Assembly (NCBI GenBank): GCA_955652395.1
Contig: CATPBJ010000111.1
Span: 1 to 32,049 of the forward strand
Direction of reading: 5' to 3'
DNA: 32,049 bases
From: an uncultured Terriglobales bacterium
GTDB lineage: Bacteria > Acidobacteriota > Terriglobia > Terriglobales > Acidobacteriaceae
Shown here: positions 25,431-32,049 of the stretch, piece by piece
Layout of the letters: each line of letters begins with the position of its first letter
How positions within the stretch are numbered: the stretch's first letter is position 1
Made by a program: the position numbers and the translations under genes
The notes under the pieces: model-generated
Databases searched by the model: none
Seen by the model: only the letters and a program-made list of their open reading frames with translations
What the model was told of the DNA's origin: nothing

Positions 25431-27179
25431 ATGCGGAAGAGATCGAAAACCAATAAGGGCCCCAGTGCAACTCTGACCCTGAGCGCAGTCGTCGGAATGG
25501 CCGTCACTATGATGGCCTTCGCACAGGCTCCGAAAACAAAAGACGACCGCGTGCCCGTCCGCTACACCGATGTTCGACAAGCCGCTGGAATCACATTTCT
25601 TCAGGATGCCACCGCCACCGACGAAAAGTATTATCTTGAAACCATGGGAACCGGGGTCGCCTGGCTCGACTATGACCAGGACGGGCTCATGGATCTGTAC
25701 TTCGTCCAATCCGCAGCCACCGATATTTACAAACCGGCCCAACCGTTGCGCAGCGCGCTCTATCACAATAATGGTGACGGAACCTTCACCGACGTTACCG
25801 ACAAAGCCGGGGTTGGCGGTAAGGGACATTACGGTCAAGGCGTTGCCGTCGGAGATTTCGATAATGACGGTTATCCCGATCTTTACGTGACCGGCTACGG
25901 CAGCGCCATCCTTTATCACAACAACGGCGACGGAACTTTTACCGACGTCACCGCCAAGGCTGGAGTGGCAGACGAAGGAGGATGGTCCGCCAGTGCGGGA
26001 TGGTTGGACTACGACAAAGACGGCTGGCTCGACCTGCTGGTCACCAACTACATCGAGTGGTCGCCGAAGAACAATCTGTGGTGCGGCGAACGCCGGCCCG
26101 GCTACCGATCCTATTGCCACCCCGGAAACTACAAAGGACAGAAGACCAAGCTGTACCACAATAATCACGACGGCACTTTCACCGACGTGAGCGACTCGTC
26201 CGGGGTCGGCAAACCCGAGTCCAAGGGCATGGGCGTGGTCCTGGCCGACTTCAACAATGACGGCTGGACCGACATTGCCATCGCCAACGACAGCTGGCCT
26301 AATTTTCTTTTTATCAATAAGCACAACGGAACTTTTGAGGACGTATCGTTCGTCTCCGGCATGGCGGCCAGCGAGGACGGACGCTACGAAGCAGGAATGG
26401 GCATCGACGCCGCTGACGTTGACGGGGACGGCTGGCAGGACGTCTATGTCACTCATCTGGATTTCGAACTGAACCGCCTCTACCACAATAACCACGATGG
26501 CACATTCAATGACGAGACATTCCGCTCCGGCATCGGAAACAAGGCCGTCCTGCTGAGCGGCGTGGCCATGAAATTTCTGGATTACGACAACGACGGTTGG
26601 ACCGATATCCTGCAATTGAATGGCGCCATGCTGGACAATATCCAGCTCTACCACAGCGAGGTGTCTTACAAGGAACCCCTGCTGATGTTCCGGAACCTGG
26701 GAAAAGGTCAATTTGAAAAAGTTTCGGATTCACTCGGACCGGACTTCATGCGCCCCATTCCCGGACGTGGCCTGGCCACCGCCGACTTCGACAATGACGG
26801 AGACATCGACCTCGCCGTAAATAACCGCGGCGACTATCCCTCACTCCTGCGAAACGACGGCGGAAACGCCAACCACTGGCTGGAGGTCCTGTTGATCGGG
26901 ACCCGCTCCAACCGGGACGGCATCGGCGCTTCGTTAAAGCTGACCTCAGAAGGCTTGGTGCATGTCGAACAAGCCAAGGGCGGCATGAGTTACATGTCGG
27001 CGAGCGACCCCCGAATCCAGTTCGGATTGGGCAAGCGCACGAAAATCGATTCTCTCGAGATCACCTGGCCCAGCGGACAGCTCGATCGTCTGACGGATGT
27101 CCCCATCGATCAGATCATCGCCGTCAAAGAAGGCACAGGAATCGTTCCTCACCAATTTCCCAAGGTGCCCGCCAAATGA
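25431..27179 (+). CDS. CRTAC1-family FG-GAP/ASPIC-UnbV protein, copy 1
   Basis: A 582-residue exported protein. The signal peptide (about 1-32) ends at AFAQA. About seven FG-GAP/VCBS blades follow (about 75-470), each built around DxDxDGxxD calcium loops and repeated YHNNGDGTFTDVT-like phrases. A C-terminal ASPIC/UnbV domain (about 485-570) contains GTRSNRDGIGASL and WPSGQLDRL. The start at 25431 follows a weak AAGAA. Seven-bladed FG-GAP proteins bind ligands or partners at the cell surface or in the periplasm; no enzyme activity is known to me for this family. Two CRTAC1 copies in a row and the upstream TPR genes suggest one complex. Confidence 0.9.
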   Translation: MRKRSKTNKGPSATLTLSAVVGMAVTMMAFAQAPKTKDDRVPVRYTDVRQAAGITFLQDATATDEKYYLETMGTGVAWLDYDQDGLMDLYFVQSAATDIYKPAQPLRSALYHNNGDGTFTDVTDKAGVGGKGHYGQGVAVGDFDNDGYPDLYVTGYGSAILYHNNGDGTFTDVTAKAGVADEGGWSASAGWLDYDKDGWLDLLVTNYIEWSPKNNLWCGERRPGYRSYCHPGNYKGQKTKLYHNNHDGTFTDVSDSSGVGKPESKGMGVVLADFNNDGWTDIAIANDSWPNFLFINKHNGTFEDVSFVSGMAASEDGRYEAGMGIDAADVDGDGWQDVYVTHLDFELNRLYHNNHDGTFNDETFRSGIGNKAVLLSGVAMKFLDYDNDGWTDILQLNGAMLDNIQLYHSEVSYKEPLLMFRNLGKGQFEKVSDSLGPDFMRPIPGRGLATADFDNDGDIDLAVNNRGDYPSLLRNDGGNANHWLEVLLIGTRSNRDGIGASLKLTSEGLVHVEQAKGGMSYMSASDPRIQFGLGKRTKIDSLEITWPSGQLDRLTDVPIDQIIAVKEGTGIVPHQFPKVPAK

Positions 27180-27208
27180 CGGAACTGGCCAGCCGTCGGT
27201 CATCGAGA

Positions 27209-27241
27209 CCGTTTTTTCGGACCCCTGACAACCGAAAACGG
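27209..27241 (+). repeat. Inverted repeat between the two CRTAC1 genes
   Basis: CCGTTTTTTCGG (27209-27220) pairs with CCGAAAACGG (27232-27241) with a two-base bulge and an 11-base loop. It lies between the genes, 30 bases after the first stop. It could be an RNA structure or processing site; no U-tract follows it on the plus strand, so it is not a typical terminator. Confidence 0.35.
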
Positions 27242-27255
27242 GCAACTGATAATCC

Positions 27256-28887
27256 ATGAATCTTCCGCGCCGCCATTTCCTGGGCTCCTCCGCCATCGTC
27301 CTCAGCAGTACGCTGATGGACGCGCTCACCACTCCACTCTGGAAATGGAGAAACTCAGCGCTCCTCCCGGCAGGGGTCGCAACTCCACCAGCAACTTCCC
27401 CAGTTACGTTCGTCGACGTGGCCCGCGAAGCCGGCCTGAATGCGCCCAACGTCTGGGGCGCCGTCGATCACAAGCGCTACATCATCGAAGCCAAAGGAAG
27501 CGGCCTGGCCTTTTTCGACTACGACAACGACGGGTGGCTAGACATTTACCTAACCAACGGCACGCGCCTCGATGCCAACTGGCCGCCCGGCAAGGCTCCA
27601 ACTTCCCATCTCTATAAAAATAATCGCGACGGCACCTTCACCGACGTCACCCGCAAGGCCGTTGTTTATGACGAACAATTCCGCTGGGGAGCCGGCTGCA
27701 CCTGGCTCGATTACGACCGCGACGGCCACCTGGATCTCTTCGTCTGCAACTACATAAGACTCGATCCGGCAAAAGCGCCTTCTGCTAACGATCCCCTTTG
27801 CCAGTGGAAGGGTATCCCTGTCATGTGCGGTCCCCGCGGCCTCACCGGCGACACCAACGTTCTTTATCACAACAACGGCGACGGAACCTTTACCGACGTA
27901 TCCGAGAAATCAGGCATCCTGAAGCCCGGCCCGCGTTATTCGATTACCAGCGTCTCGTATGATTTCGACAACGACGGCTGGCCGGATATTTATGTCGCGG
28001 TAGACTCGCAACCCAGCATCCTGTTCCGCAACAACCACGACGGCACGTTCACGGACATCGCGGTCCTGGCCGGATGTGCCTACAGCGACAATGGCCACGA
28101 GCAGGCCGGCATGGGCTTGGCGGTCGGCGACTACGACTGCGACGGCTGGTTCGATATTTTCAAAACCAACTTCGCTGACGACACCTGCAATCTCTATCAC
28201 AACAACGGCGACGGCACCTTCACTGATGTAACGTTTTCATCCGGCATCGGAATCAACAACCGCTACGTCGCCTGGGGCTGCGGCTTCCTCGACTATGACA
28301 ACGATGGCTGGCCCGATCTCATGCAGATCAATGGGCACGTCTACCCGGAGATCGAAGGCCATGATATTGGTCAGACTTTCAAGAACCCGCGCCTTCTCTA
28401 CAAAAACCTGGGCAACGGGAGATTCAAGGACGTCTCATCCGAGGCCGGGCCTGGCATCAACGAACTCTTCTCCAGTCGCGGTGCAGCGTTTGGGGACTAC
28501 GACAACGACGGCGACATCGACGTGGTCATTCTGAATATGAACGACTTGCCTTCTCTGCTGCGCAACGACGGCGGCAACCTGCAGAATTGGATCAAGATTA
28601 GGCTGATCGGCACCAAATGTAATCGTACCGCCATCGGCGCTCGCGTGCGTGTTGTCACTGGGAACCACACCCAGATGGATGAAGTCCACAGCGGCTCAAG
28701 CGTGATGTCGCAATGCGACCTGCGCCTGCACTTTGGCCTAGGGAAGGCTACAACCGTGGATCTCATCGAAGTCAAGTGGCCGACCACGCAGAAGATCGAA
28801 CGCTTCACCCAGGTGAAGACCAACCAGATTCTCACCATTCGTGAAGGCAGCGGAATCGTTGACACCGTCAAAGCCAAAGCGAAGTAG
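27256..28887 (+). CDS. CRTAC1-family FG-GAP/ASPIC-UnbV protein, copy 2 (Tat signal)
   Basis: A 543-residue paralogue of the preceding gene. It has a twin-arginine signal (LPRRHFLGSSAIVL) instead of a Sec signal. FG-GAP loops run from about residue 85 to 430 (FDYDNDGWLDIY, DYDRDGHLDLF, DFDNDGWPDIY). The ASPIC/UnbV domain is about 450-530 (GTKCNRTAIGARVRV). It contains extra cysteines (for example CQWKGIPVMC and CNLY) not seen at those places in copy 1. At the DNA level short blocks match copy 1 almost exactly, implying recent exchange or duplication. The gene ends the plus-strand cluster. Confidence 0.9.
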   Translation: MNLPRRHFLGSSAIVLSSTLMDALTTPLWKWRNSALLPAGVATPPATSPVTFVDVAREAGLNAPNVWGAVDHKRYIIEAKGSGLAFFDYDNDGWLDIYLTNGTRLDANWPPGKAPTSHLYKNNRDGTFTDVTRKAVVYDEQFRWGAGCTWLDYDRDGHLDLFVCNYIRLDPAKAPSANDPLCQWKGIPVMCGPRGLTGDTNVLYHNNGDGTFTDVSEKSGILKPGPRYSITSVSYDFDNDGWPDIYVAVDSQPSILFRNNHDGTFTDIAVLAGCAYSDNGHEQAGMGLAVGDYDCDGWFDIFKTNFADDTCNLYHNNGDGTFTDVTFSSGIGINNRYVAWGCGFLDYDNDGWPDLMQINGHVYPEIEGHDIGQTFKNPRLLYKNLGNGRFKDVSSEAGPGINELFSSRGAAFGDYDNDGDIDVVILNMNDLPSLLRNDGGNLQNWIKIRLIGTKCNRTAIGARVRVVTGNHTQMDEVHSGSSVMSQCDLRLHFGLGKATTVDLIEVKWPTTQKIERFTQVKTNQILTIREGSGIVDTVKAKAK

Positions 28888-28967
28888 TGGGCGGCGTTGA
28901 TAGGGCGACTCGGTAAGAAGCACGGCTTGGTACCGGCACGACTTTGATACAGTGCGACTTTGGTCAG

Positions 28968-28987
28968 GGCACGACTTCAGTCGTGCC
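28968..28987. repeat. GGCACGAC hairpin repeat
   Basis: GGCACGACTTCAGTCGTGCC is a perfect 8-bp stem with a 4-base loop, the same element as at 3565-3584 and 3763-3782. Degenerate partial copies (GGCACGACTTT, GTGCGACTTT) precede it at 28935-28962. It lies between the convergent CRTAC1 copy 2 and EpsI genes. Confidence 0.65.
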
Positions 28988-29084
28988 ACAAACCGCTGAC
29001 CGCAAGGCGGCTTCAGCCGCTGCGGTTCGCTGTTTCATCCCGCAGCGCTCTTTTCGCAAGGCTGTCAGGCGGGCAATCTGGCTG

Positions 29085-29732
29085 TCAAAGTGGGATGTAG
29101 TTTTTCAGCAAGGGACCCGCCAGCCCCGCGAACGAAAGCAGCCGCCGCTCGGCTTCCTCCGGCTTTTCCCCAGGCTGCAGCTCGGTATTCATTCGAATCA
29201 GGGCATTGTCGCTTCGCTCCAAGCGCAGCGAATCAAACGCCAGATAAACATTCATCCAGTCTTCGCTGGCCACGCGCCGGCCGCGGGCTGAGTACCAGAA
29301 CAGAACGAGTTGACGATCGTCTCCTTTGGCAATCAAGTAACGATTGGCGGCAAAAGGAGCCTCGCCGGAAAACGCGAGCGTGGTTGTGCCCGACTCCACC
29401 CGCGACCAGCCAGAACCTTCCAGGCAGTCCTGCGGCAGATGGCGGAACAAGGCGCGCTGGTCTGGGATGTATGCGACATACAGATCGACGTACGCTCCGC
29501 TGCTCATCGGGTCTCTGTACGTCCGCTGCAGGAATTCCCCACGGCCGAGACGCTTCCGAGTCTCATCGGGAATTGGGATGTCCGTCCCCGCCCAACTTCG
29601 CAATTCCACCGGAAACGATGACAGCGGCGTCCGCGGCAAAACAGACTCACGGCGTTCGAGCGCCCGCAGGAACAGCGCCGTTCCGGCCAGGAGCAGTGCA
29701 ACGATTGCGACCCGGGCGTTCCTGGAGATCAT
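29085..29732 (-). CDS. EpsI-family exosortase-associated protein
   Basis: A 215-residue protein with an N-terminal membrane helix (about 7-23, RVAIVALLLAGTALFLRAL) and an extracytoplasmic domain. PIPDETRKRLGRGEFLQRTY, LYVAYIPDQR, HLPQDCLEGSGW and LVLFWYS are the conserved segments I associate with the EpsI / exosortase C-terminal-associated family. It occurs with exosortases and is thought to help process or export PEP-CTERM proteins or exopolysaccharide. The ATG overlaps the exosortase TGA by 4 bases (ATGA), so the two are translationally coupled. A longer frame upstream (to 30608) is only the exosortase read in the wrong frame. Confidence 0.88.
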   Translation of the reverse strand: MISRNARVAIVALLLAGTALFLRALERRESVLPRTPLSSFPVELRSWAGTDIPIPDETRKRLGRGEFLQRTYRDPMSSGAYVDLYVAYIPDQRALFRHLPQDCLEGSGWSRVESGTTTLAFSGEAPFAANRYLIAKGDDRQLVLFWYSARGRRVASEDWMNVYLAFDSLRLERSDNALIRMNTELQPGEKPEEAERRLLSFAGLAGPLLKNYIPL

Positions 29733-30622
29733 GCGTATTCCTCCTGTACTGCGGGTTCGCCCGGGCCCAGCCACAGAGCCCGTACCAGCCGGTGAAGCAG
29801 GAAGATCACGGCCAGAGACGCGACGAAGACCAGCCATCCCGAAAGCAGGTGCATCGTTCCCTCCGCGCGTTCCACACCCCAATATTCCACCATCACGCCC
29901 GTGAACGCGATTCGTAGGGCATTGGCCAAAACCGCAATCGGGACCGCCATCAGCGCCAGCAGCACCCGTATCCCAATTTTCATCTCGGCCAGATACCCGT
30001 AAACAATGGTCAGTGTAAGCAGCGAAAAGAGCGACCGGATCCCGCTGCAAGGCTCCGCCACCTCCAGCCGCGCGGTGGGCAAAAAAATAATGTTGCCTTC
30101 CCGGACCACCGGTACTCCTGCCAGCGTGAGTAGAAAGCTCGCCGTCTTGGAAGCGATAATCTGAAGGGGGAAAGTGATCTGTTCCAGCAACGTCGAGGAA
30201 GGAATCATCAAGGCCAGGAATGCCAGCGGAAATGAAATCGCCGCCAGGTGGTTCCATCCAGCCAGAAATACAACCACGCCCGCAATAAAAAGTAGTACCG
30301 ATACACGGTACAGGAAAAATTCCGACTTGATCGTGCCCAGTATCAGCGCCAGTAGGGCACACAGGAGAATGACCAGACCCGACCAGGCCGGTTTGATTCG
30401 GAGCGCCGCCAGTTTCGCGCGCCTCTCCCAGAGCAAAAACAATGAAAATACCGGCACAAAGAAACCGTAGGTATAGTTCGGGTCCTGCCACCACTGACTC
30501 GCCAGTCGAAGAGCGAGAGGAGCGTACAGCCATGCAGTCAATAGGAAGAGAATTCCGGCTTGACCGTAAAGCAGAGCCCTGCGTTTGGGGAAACTGGGCC
30601 TGAGCCATGCGAGACTTTGCAT
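29729..30622 (-). CDS. Exosortase (PEP-CTERM transpeptidase/protease)
   Basis: A 297-residue polytopic inner-membrane protein with about eight helices. The expected catalytic triad is visible: C192 in AEPCSGIRSL, R237 in ANALRIAF and H258 in MHLLSGW. Exosortases cut PEP-CTERM sorting signals and probably transfer the protein to a surface polymer. The start ATG directly follows the stop codon of the PEP-CTERM gene (TAGATG), and the stop overlaps EpsI. The arrangement suggests a dedicated exosortase for the upstream gene product. I have not assigned a subtype (XrtA etc.). Confidence 0.93.
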   Translation of the reverse strand: MQSLAWLRPSFPKRRALLYGQAGILFLLTAWLYAPLALRLASQWWQDPNYTYGFFVPVFSLFLLWERRAKLAALRIKPAWSGLVILLCALLALILGTIKSEFFLYRVSVLLFIAGVVVFLAGWNHLAAISFPLAFLALMIPSSTLLEQITFPLQIIASKTASFLLTLAGVPVVREGNIIFLPTARLEVAEPCSGIRSLFSLLTLTIVYGYLAEMKIGIRVLLALMAVPIAVLANALRIAFTGVMVEYWGVERAEGTMHLLSGWLVFVASLAVIFLLHRLVRALWLGPGEPAVQEEYA

Positions 30623-31594
30623 CTATCGCTTACGCCCCGACTTGCGCACCTTCCAATACACTCCAACCAGCCCGCCTGATAACAACAGCAGAGTGCCGGG
30701 TTCCGGGGTGACCGCCAGCGGCGTGTGGGAAGAACCACCGCCGGACAAGCCGAAAAGCGGCGGGATAAAAAATGGAATCGTCCGCTTGCGTTTAGTCGGC
30801 TGCAGAGCATTTGCCTCGACCGCTGGATCGATGGGAATGGCCGCTGCATAGGTCTCGGGCTGCGGCTCGGCTTCGTGGGTCACCATGTCGTTAGAGAACA
30901 GGGGCTGATTGAGGTCCGCCTCTGTGGGCTCCGCCAGTGCTGGCGGCCCCAGCGGAGCCAGACCGATCCGATTTCCGCACCGGGTGCGCGCTACAATTTT
31001 TCCATCACTGATCAGAGTCTCACCCCGATGCAGCGCCACCTTCTTCCGTGTCCAGTACACCTTGTCGCCCATGCGATACGCGACATGCATCGACTGCTTC
31101 TCGGAAATCTGCACCAGGTGGGCCCGTTGAAAATCAAAGCCCGCGAATTGTTGCGCCACCACCGGATCGTGATCCATGGCCTGCCTCAACTCTTCGGCAT
31201 TTGCTATCCCGCCAGGAATCACCGAATACAGGTACGCCGGGCGGCCTGGGCGCGACTCGATGAAAGAAGAATAGTCACGACTCGTCGATGCCAACGGGTC
31301 AGTGTCGTTCAACTTAATCCGGTTAACTTCCGGCGAAGAGTACGACAGGCTCGAGACCGGCTGCTGCCGGGCATACTGCCAGGTTATGGCTGCCGTCGCC
31401 GCAAACAGGAGCGCCACCAGGAACTTGGCCCCGGCATTCTTTCGGCTGGGCCGGCGATGACGACGGCGAACCACACTGACGCTGGAATCTTTCAAGTGCT
31501 CCTCAATGGAAATCTGTGATTCAAGCTCGAGGGGAGGAAATGAGCATTGGAGACCACTTGGAGTGCACGCCGGCTGCCAAACCAGGAACATCAT
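30623..31594 (-). CDS. PEP-CTERM sorting-domain protein
   Basis: The product ends in a classic PEP-CTERM signal: PEPGTLLLLSGGLVGVYW followed by a basic tail (KVRKSGRKR). A basic n-region (VVRRRHRRPSRKNAGAK) and a hydrophobic segment FLVALLFAATAAITW form an N-terminal export or membrane signal. The middle domain has YLYSVIPGGIANAEELRQAM, DPVVAQQF and YRMGDKVYWTRKK, ending ARTRCGNR; I recall similar short domains in other acidobacterial PEP-CTERM proteins, but its function is unknown. A glycine/serine/proline-rich linker precedes the sorting signal. ATG 31594 is taken as start (323 residues) but is uncertain: GAGGAG precedes a TTG at 31495, and the open frame reaches 31720. Likely substrate of the adjacent exosortase. 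Confidence 0.85.
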   Translation of the reverse strand: MMFLVWQPACTPSGLQCSFPPLELESQISIEEHLKDSSVSVVRRRHRRPSRKNAGAKFLVALLFAATAAITWQYARQQPVSSLSYSSPEVNRIKLNDTDPLASTSRDYSSFIESRPGRPAYLYSVIPGGIANAEELRQAMDHDPVVAQQFAGFDFQRAHLVQISEKQSMHVAYRMGDKVYWTRKKVALHRGETLISDGKIVARTRCGNRIGLAPLGPPALAEPTEADLNQPLFSNDMVTHEAEPQPETYAAAIPIDPAVEANALQPTKRKRTIPFFIPPLFGLSGGGSSHTPLAVTPEPGTLLLLSGGLVGVYWKVRKSGRKR

Positions 31595-31799
31595 GGAATC
31601 ATGAATACCGCCCACCCTGTGAGGCCTAGTGTGAAGAGATTTGCACAAAAAGAGATTTGTGATTGCACGGGAAACACCTCGCGCCAAGACAAAGGGCAGT
31701 CCCCGACGAGCGGAGATCACCTATTGTTCACAAACCTGCAACTTCAGAAGCAAAAAGCCCGGAAAGAGCATGGACACCGGACTGGCTGCTGCAGGGTGC

Positions 31800-32048
31800 C
31801 TAAGGTGTTGTGTACTCAATCGTGAGATTGCCCTGAACGGAGCCGTCCTACTCGCCGTACCAGCAGCCGTCGTTGGGTGGATGGACCGTGTCCAGGGGGT
31901 TTCCGTAGCCGTAAGACACTTCAGTTGGCCCGGTCAGGTGTATCGCAATCGGTCCACTGTCGTTGAGCGTAGGGTTCGTATCCAAAGGATAGTTGGCGTC
32001 ACCGCCCGACTGTAAATTCAAACCGGCGGCGGGTTTGATCCCTCTTGT
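31800..32048 (-). pseudogene. 3' end of a minus-strand gene interrupted by an amber codon
   Basis: Entering from the right edge, the minus-strand frame reads protein-like sequence for 66 codons (GIKPAAGLNLQSG, GPIAIHLTGPTEVSYGYG, HPPNDGCWYGE) and meets TAG at 31848-31850. The same frame continues DGSVQGNLTIEYTTP and ends at TAG 31800-31802. The continuation looks like a real beta-strand tail, so the first TAG may be a nonsense change (TAC or TAT to TAG), a sequencing error, or the true end of the gene. I do not recognise the protein; it lies upstream of and on the same strand as the PEP-CTERM gene. Confidence 0.45.
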
Positions 32049-32049
32049 C

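Noticed and set aside
25371..26711. 446-residue minus-strand frame rich in valine and isoleucine
   Set aside because: Antisense of FG-GAP repeats in CRTAC1 copy 1; the composition arises from GAC and AAC codons read in reverse.
19861..28530. Periodic repeats as a possible CRISPR array
   Set aside because: The repeats are in-frame FG-GAP and TPR coding units of variable sequence, not uniform repeats with spacers.
29733..30608. Upstream extension of the EpsI frame to a 507-residue protein
   Set aside because: Out-of-frame reading of the exosortase gene; EpsI starts at 29732.
31641..32015. 124-residue plus-strand frame
   Set aside because: Antisense to the more protein-like minus-strand frame at the right edge.

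Overview
The window looks like chromosomal DNA of a soil-type Acidobacteriota (Terriglobia-like) bacterium. The evidence is a long Oar-like TonB-dependent receptor with an N-terminal carboxypeptidase-regulatory domain, paralogous FG-GAP/ASPIC-UnbV (CRTAC1-type) and TPR proteins, many twin-arginine signal peptides, an exosortase/PEP-CTERM locus, and dispersed palindromic repeats between genes. This assignment is inferred from gene content; there is no rRNA or other phylogenetic marker in the window.

Left part (1-10721) is a galactoside-utilisation region. It holds a Tat-exported GH2 glycosidase (minus strand, running off the left edge), a LacI-family regulator, divergent galK and galT, a vSGLT-like sodium/sugar symporter, a 65-residue membrane protein and a secreted GH42 beta-galactosidase. 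Together they would cleave beta-galactosides outside the cytoplasm, import galactose, and phosphorylate and uridylylate it by the Leloir pathway; galE is not present here.

Four near-identical palindromes of form TGYAANCGNKTACA lie in the GH2/lacI, galK/galT, symporter and TonB-receptor upstream regions. Each overlaps or closely follows promoter-like -35/-10 elements. This is a readable local LacI regulon that also ties the outer-membrane receptor at 14867-18598 to galactoside use.

Middle part (10830-18598, minus strand): the TonB-dependent receptor, a hairpin terminator, then a three-gene run of a TPR lipoprotein-like or periplasmic protein, a Tat-exported alkaline-phosphatase-superfamily protein and an unrecognised protein that may be translationally coupled to it.

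Right of this (19005-28887, plus strand) is a tight four-gene cluster: a 1269-residue fusion of FG-GAP repeats, ASPIC/UnbV, a thioredoxin-like fold lacking the first active-site cysteine, and TPRs; an 848-residue secreted TPR protein; and two CRTAC1-type FG-GAP/ASPIC-UnbV proteins. Its function is unknown to me and it is the best candidate here for an undescribed extracytoplasmic system.

The right end (29085-31594, minus strand) is a compact PEP-CTERM protein / exosortase / EpsI operon with abutting or overlapping stop and start codons. The last ~250 bases hold the 3' end of another minus-strand reading frame interrupted by one in-frame amber codon. I saw no CRISPR array, insertion sequence, tRNA or rRNA.
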